From Akkermansiaceae bacterium UBA2367 (GTDB lineage: Bacteria; Verrucomicrobiota; Verrucomicrobiia; Verrucomicrobiales; DEV007), in contig DDTJ01000098.1 of NCBI GenBank assembly GCA_002344525.1, positions 1 through 12,807 of the forward strand: a DNA stretch of 12,807 nucleotides, written 5' to 3'. The first letter of the stretch is position 1. Each line of letters opens with the position of its first letter. The position numbers and the translations under genes were made by a program. The notes beneath the pieces were generated by a model, which did no database searches, was not told the DNA's origin, and was given only the letters and a program-made list of their open reading frames with translations. Of the stretch, positions 7,959-12,807 are shown one piece after another.

Positions 7959-9032
7959 TTACGCCAGGTAGCTCGCCCGCCGCTTCCGCGCCGCCGTGGC
8001 GAGGTCGCGGACCATCGCCTCGGTCGTCTCCCATCCGACGCAGGCGTCGGTGACGCTGACGCCGTATTCGAGGCGGGAGCGGTCGGCGTCGATCTTCTGC
8101 GCGCCCTCCTTGAGGTGGCTTTCGATCATGACGGCGCGGATGGAGGCGTCGCCGCCGCCGACTTGGGCGCAGAGGGAGGCGCAGACCTTGGGCTGGTTGC
8201 GGTGATCCTTCTCGCTGTTGGCGTGGCTGCAATCGACCATGATGGCGGGTTCCAGCCCTTGGGCTTCGAGGGCCTTTCGCACCTCGCGGATGCTTTCGGG
8301 ATCGTAGTTCGTCCCCGTGGCGCTGCCGCCGCGCAGGATAATGTGGCAGGTCTCGTTGCCGCGGGTGGCGATGATGGCGCTGTCGCCCGCCTTCGTCACG
8401 GAGAGAAAACGATGCGGCTGTTGCGCGGCTTGGATCGCGTCGATGGCGATCTGGAAATTGCCGCTGGTGCCGTTCTTGAACCCGACGGGCATGGAGAGTC
8501 CAGAGGCAAGCTCGCGGTGGATCTGGCATTCGGTGGTGCGCGCCCCGATCGCGCCCCAAGCGATGAGGTCGGCGTAGAATTGCGGGCTGATCGTGTCGAG
8601 GAACTCCGTCCCGGCGGCGACACCTTTTTCGGCCAGCTGGAGGAGGAGGCGGCGGGCGATGGCGAGGCCCTCGTTGATGTCGTAGGATTCGTCGAGATGG
8701 GGGTCGTTGATGAGCCCCTTCCAGCCGACGGTGGTGCGCGGCTTCTCGAAATAGACTCGCATGATGAGGAGAACGTCGTCGGCGACCTCGTCCTTCAGCC
8801 CGGCGAGGCGGTCGGCGTATTCGAGCGCGGCCTCGGGATCGTGGATGGAGCAGGGGCCGACGATGGCGAGAAGGCGGTCGTCCTTTCCCGCAAGGATGGC
8901 GGCGATCTCGCCACGAGCCTTGCCGACCGTGGCCTCGGCGGACGGGGAAACGGGCAGTTCCTCCATCAGGATGACCGGAGGGATGAGCTGGCGCGTGCTG
9001 GCGATACGGACGTCGTCGAGGGGGATGGACAT
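7959..9032 (-). CDS. aroG: 3-deoxy-7-phosphoheptulonate (DAHP) synthase, type I
   Basis: The product is 357 residues, against about 350 for E. coli AroG. It condenses phosphoenolpyruvate and erythrose 4-phosphate, the first step of the shikimate pathway. The type I signature is complete: GPCSIHD with metal-ligand C61, RVYFEKPRTTVGWKGL, GAIGARTTE, GFKNGTSG, and the other predicted metal ligands H270 (in DCSHANS), E304 (in MIESHL) and D329 (in VTDACVGW). Start choice: the ATG at 9032 gives SIPLDDVRIAS, which aligns with the AroG/AroF N-terminus. An upstream in-frame ATG at 9119 would add 29 basic residues encoded inside the inverted repeat and is less likely. Which aromatic amino acid inhibits it cannot be told by eye. 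It is divergent from the LOG-family gene, and the ATG is preceded by GCCCC, not a Shine-Dalgarno sequence. Confidence 0.96.
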   Translation of the reverse strand: MSIPLDDVRIASTRQLIPPVILMEELPVSPSAEATVGKARGEIAAILAGKDDRLLAIVGPCSIHDPEAALEYADRLAGLKDEVADDVLLIMRVYFEKPRTTVGWKGLINDPHLDESYDINEGLAIARRLLLQLAEKGVAAGTEFLDTISPQFYADLIAWGAIGARTTECQIHRELASGLSMPVGFKNGTSGNFQIAIDAIQAAQQPHRFLSVTKAGDSAIIATRGNETCHIILRGGSATGTNYDPESIREVRKALEAQGLEPAIMVDCSHANSEKDHRNQPKVCASLCAQVGGGDASIRAVMIESHLKEGAQKIDADRSRLEYGVSVTDACVGWETTEAMVRDLATAARKRRASYLA

Positions 9033-9091
9033 GGGGCGGGGAATGAACAACGGATCGGGGGAGGGGAAAAGGGGAAATTTTTTGGGAATCT

Positions 9092-9179
9092 TCCTACTCC
9101 TCCTCATCCTCTTACTCATACTCCGGCCCGGTAGGCGCGTTCGGGTTGAGTAGGAGTAAGAGGATGAGGAGGAGTGGGA
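9092..9179. repeat. Long near-perfect inverted repeat between divergent aroG and LOG gene
   Basis: The left arm (9092-9123) and right arm (9148-9179) are 32 bases each and complementary except at two positions. They are separated by a 24-base GC-rich spacer. The left arm is almost pure pyrimidine with TACTC and CTCTTACTC motifs; the right arm is the matching purine strand, and its purine bias continues to about 9200. The genes on both sides point away from it, so a terminator role is unlikely. The motif recurs at the end of the window (12753-12780). Confidence 0.9.
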
Positions 9180-9208
9180 GAGGATGGGGAGAAAAGAGCC
9201 TTCCGGGA

Positions 9209-9237
9209 TTGAGGAACAGGAAAAGCTGCTCTAACCT
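9209..9237 (+). promoter_or_regulatory. Predicted promoter of the LOG-rnhB-yraN operon
   Basis: TTGAGG (9209-9214), exactly 17 bases, TAACCT (9232-9237). The expected start near 9244 lies only about 3 bases before the ATG at 9247, so the mRNA would be nearly leaderless. No Shine-Dalgarno sequence is present, consistent with this. Confidence 0.5.
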
Positions 9238-9246
9238 CGCCCGCAC

Positions 9247-10341
9247 ATGAGCAAACGCGCGCACCTTCGCAGAGACGCCCGGGACTTCACCGGAGGCGGC
9301 ATTTTCGGACTCCCCGGCGCGCCGGGAACCACGGGCGACTCGATTTTCGACGAACGGATCAAGGATCTCGTGGACGATTGGGCCTGCGGCCGGGCCAACG
9401 GCCTCGTCCGCGAGATGATCGTCACCGCCTTGAAAATGGGGCGTAACTGCCTCAGCGAAGGCGACATGAAGCTTTACAGCCGTTCGCTCAAGGAAATGCG
9501 GCGGGCCAGCCTCGTCTTTGGACCCTACGAGGACGAGCGCAAGCTCTCCATCTTCGGCAGCGCCCGCACGAAGCCGAGCGAGCCGGAGTTCAAGGCGGCG
9601 GTGGCCTTCGCGAAGAGGATGCGCGAGGCGGGCTTCATGACGATCACGGGCGCGGGACCGGGCATCATGGAGGCGGCGCAGGAGGGCGCGGGCCGCGACG
9701 GGAGCTTCGGTCTGAACATCAAACTGCCCTTCGAGCAGAGCGCGAACCCGACGATCGATGGAGACGAGAAGCTGATCAATTTCAACTACTTCTTCACCCG
9801 CAAGCTCGCCTTCGTGAAGGAGAGCGACGGCATCGCCGCCTTCCCCGGGGGCTTCGGGACGATGGACGAGCTCTTCGAAGTGCTCACCTTGGTCCAGACG
9901 GGCAAGGCGCAGGTCGTGCCCATCGTCCTGATCGACGCGAAGGGCGGCACCTACTGGAAGACTTGGTTGCGCTTCGTGAAGGACCATCTGTTCCGGCTCG
10001 GTCTGATCTCGGAGGATGACTTCCACCTCTTCAAAGTCACCGATGACCTCGACGAGGCGGTCGAGGACATCGCGGGCTTCTACCGCAACTTCCACAGCTA
10101 CCGCTACGTGGGGAAACGGCTCGTGATGCGCCTGCAAAAGCCGGTGACGCCGGAGCTGCTGGGTCGGCTCAACGCGAATTTTCTCGACCTGATCGAGGAG
10201 GGGGCCTACCACACCAGCGAGGCCCTGCCGCAGGAGGAGGACGAGCCGCATTTGAAAAACCTGCCGCGGCTCATCTGCACGAAGAAGCGCGGCCTCGCGG
10301 GGCGTTTCCGCCAGCTCATCGACTGCGTGAACGAGGGCTGA
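9247..10341 (+). CDS. LOG-family protein (nucleotide 5'-monophosphate phosphoribohydrolase)
   Basis: The product is 364 residues. The central Rossmann-like LOG domain starts around KLSIFGSAR (residues 98-106). It contains GAGPGIMEAA (135-144) and the family signature PGGFGTMDE (200-208), whose Glu is catalytic in characterised members. LOG proteins cleave the N-glycosidic bond of nucleoside monophosphates. In plants and some bacteria this releases cytokinins; in others it is general nucleotide turnover. The protein is longer than a minimal LOG (about 190 residues), with about 95 extra residues before and over 70 after the core. That recalls, but does not match in length, the larger PpnN type. 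Substrate is therefore open. It is first in an operon with rnhB (4-base gap) and yraN. Start at the ATG at 9247, just below the predicted promoter. Confidence 0.9.
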   Translation: MSKRAHLRRDARDFTGGGIFGLPGAPGTTGDSIFDERIKDLVDDWACGRANGLVREMIVTALKMGRNCLSEGDMKLYSRSLKEMRRASLVFGPYEDERKLSIFGSARTKPSEPEFKAAVAFAKRMREAGFMTITGAGPGIMEAAQEGAGRDGSFGLNIKLPFEQSANPTIDGDEKLINFNYFFTRKLAFVKESDGIAAFPGGFGTMDELFEVLTLVQTGKAQVVPIVLIDAKGGTYWKTWLRFVKDHLFRLGLISEDDFHLFKVTDDLDEAVEDIAGFYRNFHSYRYVGKRLVMRLQKPVTPELLGRLNANFLDLIEEGAYHTSEALPQEEDEPHLKNLPRLICTKKRGLAGRFRQLIDCVNEG

Positions 10342-10345
10342 AGCG

Positions 10346-10963
10346 ATGCCCGACCTCTCCCACGAGTCGCGTTGGCGGGCGGCGGGCTACTGCCGCATCG
10401 CGGGCATCGACGAGGCGGGGAGGGGACCGCTCGCCGGACCGGTCGTGGCCGCGGCCGTGATTCTGCCGGAGGACTACGGACACGCCTTCCTGAACGATTC
10501 GAAGCAGGTCGCCGAAGCGCGGCGCGAGGCGCTCTACGAGGAGATCGTCTCCGACCCGCGCATCGCTTGGGCCTCGGCGCAGGTCGAGGCGGAGGAGATC
10601 GACTGCATCAACATCCTCCGGGCGACGCATCTCGCGATGGCGAGGGCCTTTGCGAAGCTCGTCCCGCCACCTGACTTGGCCTTGATCGACGGGCGGCCGG
10701 TGAGGGACTTTCCGGGCGAGCATCGTGCCATCGTGAAGGGCGATTCGCTGAGCCTGTCCATCGCCGCCGCGAGCATCGTCGCCAAGGTGGAGCGGGACCG
10801 GCTCCTGCGCGAGGCGGAGGAGCGGTTTCCCGGCTATGGCTTCGCCCGGCACAAGGGCTACGGCACGGCGGCGCATCTCGAGGCGCTGCGGCGGCTCGGT
10901 CCCTGCCCGATCCACCGCCGCAGTTTCGCGCCGGTGGCGCAACTCACGCTGGATCCAAGGTGA
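10346..10963 (+). CDS. rnhB: Ribonuclease HII
   Basis: The product is 205 residues, the usual size. RNase HII cuts RNA in RNA-DNA hybrids and starts removal of single ribonucleotides misincorporated in DNA. The start holds GIDEAGRGPLAGPVV with D22 and E23. The remaining predicted metal ligands are D115 (in ALIDGRP) and D133 (in IVKGDS). The helix AAASIVAKVERDRLL, the FARHKGYGTAAHLEAL segment and the HRRSFAPV end are all typical. The ATG lies 4 bases after the LOG stop, and the gene overlaps yraN by 4 bases (GTGA), so the three are co-transcribed. rnhB followed by yraN is a common bacterial pairing. Confidence 0.97.
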   Translation: MPDLSHESRWRAAGYCRIAGIDEAGRGPLAGPVVAAAVILPEDYGHAFLNDSKQVAEARREALYEEIVSDPRIAWASAQVEAEEIDCINILRATHLAMARAFAKLVPPPDLALIDGRPVRDFPGEHRAIVKGDSLSLSIAAASIVAKVERDRLLREAEERFPGYGFARHKGYGTAAHLEALRRLGPCPIHRRSFAPVAQLTLDPR

Positions 10964-11436
10964 GACTCCTTTTCCAACTCTGGCATCGCTGGATCGACCG
11001 GGAGCTCGACCGCCCGGTCGCGTTGCCGGATCGCGACGGGATGGAGGCGGGGGAGTGGAATGCCTTCGTCGGGGCCTTGGGCGAACGTCTCGCCGCGAAG
11101 CATCTCTGGCGCACGGGCCGGAAGGTGCTCTATCGGAACTACAAGCCCGAGGGAGGCGGCGAGGTGGATGTGACCTATCGCGAGGGCGGCACCCTCGTCT
11201 TCGGCGAGGTGAAGACGAGGACGAAGGGCGAGTTCGGCGGTCCCGCCCGCGCCGTGGACCGGGACAAGGAGAAGCTCGTCATCCGGGGAGCGAATGCTTG
11301 GCTGCGCGAGTTGGGAAATCCCGAGCTGCTTTTCCGTTTCGACATCATCGAGGTGCTCCTGCACGAGGGCGAGGCTCCCAAGGTGCGGGTGGTCGAGAAC
11401 GCCTTCACCACGCCGCAACGGGGCTTGGGAATGTGA
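10960..11436 (+). CDS. yraN: YraN/UPF0102 family PD-(D/E)XK nuclease-like protein
   Basis: The product is 158 residues from a GTG at 10960 that overlaps the rnhB stop as GTGA. The family core begins near residue 35 (NAFVGALGERLAAKHL). The nuclease-fold motif is intact: the GGGEVDV stretch (E68, D70) followed by FGEVKTR (E83, K85). The biochemical role of the family is not settled; it is usually near rnhB or rsmI. About 30 residues precede the core, more than in the typical 120-130-residue member. An ATG at 11041 would give a family-sized protein and is a real alternative, but the GTGA overlap and the continuous hydrophobic/charged N-terminus favour the GTG. A hairpin follows 6 bases after the stop. 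Confidence 0.88.
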   Translation: MRLLFQLWHRWIDRELDRPVALPDRDGMEAGEWNAFVGALGERLAAKHLWRTGRKVLYRNYKPEGGGEVDVTYREGGTLVFGEVKTRTKGEFGGPARAVDRDKEKLVIRGANAWLRELGNPELLFRFDIIEVLLHEGEAPKVRVVENAFTTPQRGLGM

Positions 11437-11442
11437 GGTAGA

Positions 11443-11461
11443 CCCGACCGGCCCGGTCGGG
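11443..11461. terminator. Hairpin after yraN, candidate operon terminator
   Basis: CCCGACCG and CGGTCGGG form a perfect 8-bp stem with a GCC loop, 6 bases past the yraN stop. No T run follows, so termination strength is uncertain. It may be half of a two-hairpin repeat with 11489-11509. Confidence 0.5.
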
Positions 11462-11488
11462 GATTGGGCGTCCTTGAACTCCCGGCGC

Positions 11489-11509
11489 GGCGGTTCGAGC
11501 CGAACCGCC
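11489..11509. repeat. Perfect 9-bp-stem hairpin, possible REP-like element
   Basis: GGCGGTTCG, loop AGC, CGAACCGCC. It lies 27 bases beyond the yraN hairpin and 25 bases before the kbl -35. It is too far from yraN to be its first terminator and has no T tract. Paired palindromes of this type in intergenic DNA recall REP/BIME elements; other copies would be needed to confirm this. Confidence 0.5.
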
Positions 11510-11534
11510 CTACCCGGCGCGTTCAGCCCGCCCT

Positions 11535-11563
11535 TTGACCGCCCGCCACCTTGGGCGTTAAAT
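11535..11563 (+). promoter_or_regulatory. Promoter of kbl, predicts a leaderless mRNA
   Basis: TTGACC (11535-11540), exactly 17 bases, TTAAAT (11558-11563). The -35 matches at five of six and the -10 at four of six positions. Only CCCCC separates the -10 from the ATG at 11569, so transcription should begin at or next to the A of the start codon. Confidence 0.65.
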
Positions 11564-11568
11564 CCCCC

Positions 11569-12747
11569 ATGCACGCCCCCTTCCAAGCCCATCTCGCCGC
11601 GCAGCTCGAAGCCCTGAAATCGGCCGGGCTATACAAAATCGAGCGGATTCTCACCACCCCGCAGTCCTCCCACGTCACGACTAGCGCTGGAAGCGAAGTG
11701 ATCAACCTCTGCGCCAACAACTATCTCGGCCTCGCCGCTCATCCCGAGGTCGTGGCGGCGGCGCACGAGGCGCTGGATCGCTGGGGCTACGGTCTCTCCT
11801 CGGTGCGCTTCATCTGCGGGACGCAGAGCATCCACAGGGAATTGGAGGAGCGCCTCAGCGACTTCCTCGGCACGGAAGACACGATCCTCTACTCCTCCTG
11901 CTTCGACGCGAACGGGGGTCTTTTCGAAACGCTCCTCGGCGAGGAGGACGCGGTGATCTCCGACTCCCTCAACCACGCCTCCATCATCGACGGCATCCGG
12001 CTTTGCAAGGCGCGCCGCTACCGCTACGCGAACGGCGACTTGGACGAACTCGAATCCCGTTTGAAGGAGGCGCAATCGGCTCGCTTCCGCCTCATCGCCA
12101 CCGACGGGGTCTTTTCGATGGACGGCTCCATCGCCGACTTGCGGGGCATCTGCGACCTCGCCGACCGTTACGAGGCCTCGGTGATGGTGGACGATTCGCA
12201 CGCCGTCGGAGTCATCGGGGAGAAAGGGCGGGGGACGCACGAATATCGCGAGGTGATGGGACGGGTCGACATCCTCACCGGCACCCTCGGCAAGGCCCTC
12301 GGCGGAGCCAGCGGCGGCTACACGAGCGGGCGGCGCGAGATCGTCGAGCTGCTGCGGCAGCGTTCGCGGCCTTACCTGTTCTCGAACACCGTGGCTCCGG
12401 CCATTGTGGCGGGTTCGCTGAAGGCGCTCGACTTGCTGACAGGGTCGGGCGGGCTACTGGACCGTCTTCGGTCGAACACGGCCTTCTTCCGGACCGAGAT
12501 GGCGAAGACCGGGCTCAGCTTGCTCCCCGGCGAGCATCCCATCGTGCCGGTGATGCTGGGCGAGGCGACCCTCGCCGCGGAGATGGCGACGCGGCTGCTG
12601 GAGAAGGGGATTTACGCGATCGGCTTCTTCTTTCCCGTCGTGCCCGAGGGCAAGGCCCGCATTCGTACGCAGGTTTCGGCGGCGCACAGCGAGGAGGATT
12701 TGGCACGGGCGGCGCGGGCTTTTGGGGAGGTTTGGGGGGAGATGTGA
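11569..12747 (+). CDS. kbl: Glycine C-acetyltransferase (2-amino-3-ketobutyrate CoA ligase)
   Basis: The product is 392 residues, against 398 in E. coli Kbl. It cleaves 2-amino-3-ketobutyrate with CoA to glycine and acetyl-CoA, the second step of threonine breakdown. It belongs to the PLP-dependent alpha-oxoamine synthase family, and long blocks are near-identical to E. coli Kbl as I remember it: VRFICGTQ, LYSSCFDANGGLFETLLG, SDSLNHASIIDGIRLCKA and IATDGVFSMDG. VDDSHAVG carries the PLP-contacting Asp/His, and TGTLGKALGGASGGY has the PLP lysine, K242. The ATG at 11569 is chosen over an in-frame TTG at 11551 because that TTG lies inside the promoter spacer. The usual partner, threonine dehydrogenase (tdh), is not upstream; it may lie beyond the window end or elsewhere. 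It stands alone, with its own promoter. Confidence 0.96.
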   Translation: MHAPFQAHLAAQLEALKSAGLYKIERILTTPQSSHVTTSAGSEVINLCANNYLGLAAHPEVVAAAHEALDRWGYGLSSVRFICGTQSIHRELEERLSDFLGTEDTILYSSCFDANGGLFETLLGEEDAVISDSLNHASIIDGIRLCKARRYRYANGDLDELESRLKEAQSARFRLIATDGVFSMDGSIADLRGICDLADRYEASVMVDDSHAVGVIGEKGRGTHEYREVMGRVDILTGTLGKALGGASGGYTSGRREIVELLRQRSRPYLFSNTVAPAIVAGSLKALDLLTGSGGLLDRLRSNTAFFRTEMAKTGLSLLPGEHPIVPVMLGEATLAAEMATRLLEKGIYAIGFFFPVVPEGKARIRTQVSAAHSEEDLARAARAFGEVWGEM

Positions 12748-12752
12748 TCTCT

Positions 12753-12780
12753 TTACTCCTTACTCTTACTCTTACTCTTA
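12753..12780. repeat. TTACTC hexamer tandem repeat downstream of kbl
   Basis: Four copies of TTACTC (12753-12758, 12760-12765, 12766-12771, 12772-12777) with one extra C after the first, then a partial TTA that runs into GAG. It starts 5 bases after the kbl stop. The following bases to 12807 turn AT-rich and contain no recognisable gene. The unit matches the CTCTTACTC core of the inverted repeat at 9092-9179. Confidence 0.85.
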
Positions 12781-12807
12781 GAGCTTATCCGTAAATAGTG
12801 ATAGTTT

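Noticed and set aside
9033..9119. N-terminal extension of AroG from an upstream in-frame ATG at 9119
   Set aside because: The extra 29 residues are encoded partly within the inverted repeat and have no counterpart in AroG proteins.

Overview
The window is a gene-dense, GC-rich stretch of bacterial chromosome. Codon third positions are overwhelmingly G or C. Three features point to a Gram-negative lineage, with Verrucomicrobiota or a PVC relative as my best guess: two exported OmpA-like proteins, almost no Shine-Dalgarno sequences before the genes, and C-rich or pyrimidine-rich tracts directly before several start codons. The phylum is inferred from gene style, not from a marker gene. There is no rRNA, tRNA, CRISPR array, phage gene or intact transposon.

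Layout. Positions 62-1201 (minus) encode an exported protein with BON-like repeats and a degenerate OmpA-like domain. Divergent from it, 1345-2745 and 2768-4036 (plus) form a two-gene unit: a TPR-AAA+ ATPase and a TPR protein with a polytopic membrane domain. A hairpin at 4040-4065 separates that unit from a second minus-strand exported OmpA-like gene (4078-5010). Next on the minus strand come rpsU (bS21, 5262-5501) with its own promoter and terminator, acs (acetyl-CoA synthetase, 5637-7586), a 372-base gap holding a truncated reading frame that resembles the end of a Uma2-type protein, and aroG (DAHP synthase, 7959-9032). A divergent intergenic region with a long inverted repeat leads to the plus-strand operon of a LOG-family nucleotide phosphoribohydrolase, rnhB and yraN (9247-11436). 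After a hairpin-bearing gap comes kbl (11569-12747). The window ends in a TTACTC hexamer repeat.

How the genes fit together. Acs, AroG and Kbl are housekeeping metabolism: acetate activation, entry to the shikimate pathway, and threonine breakdown to glycine plus acetyl-CoA. bS21, RNase HII and YraN belong to translation and nucleic-acid maintenance. The least explained part is the left third, where a TPR-AAA+ ATPase with a very acidic linker sits with a TPR-membrane protein, flanked by two exported OmpA-like proteins whose usual peptidoglycan-binding Asp is replaced. This is the best candidate here for an undescribed envelope-associated system, but the sequence alone does not show its function.

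Regulation visible by eye. Several promoters fit a TTGnnn / 17-18 / TAnnnT-like pattern, and two (kbl and the LOG gene) lie so close to the ATG that leaderless or nearly leaderless mRNAs are predicted. A 12-base tandem A-tract repeat lies just upstream of the acs promoter.
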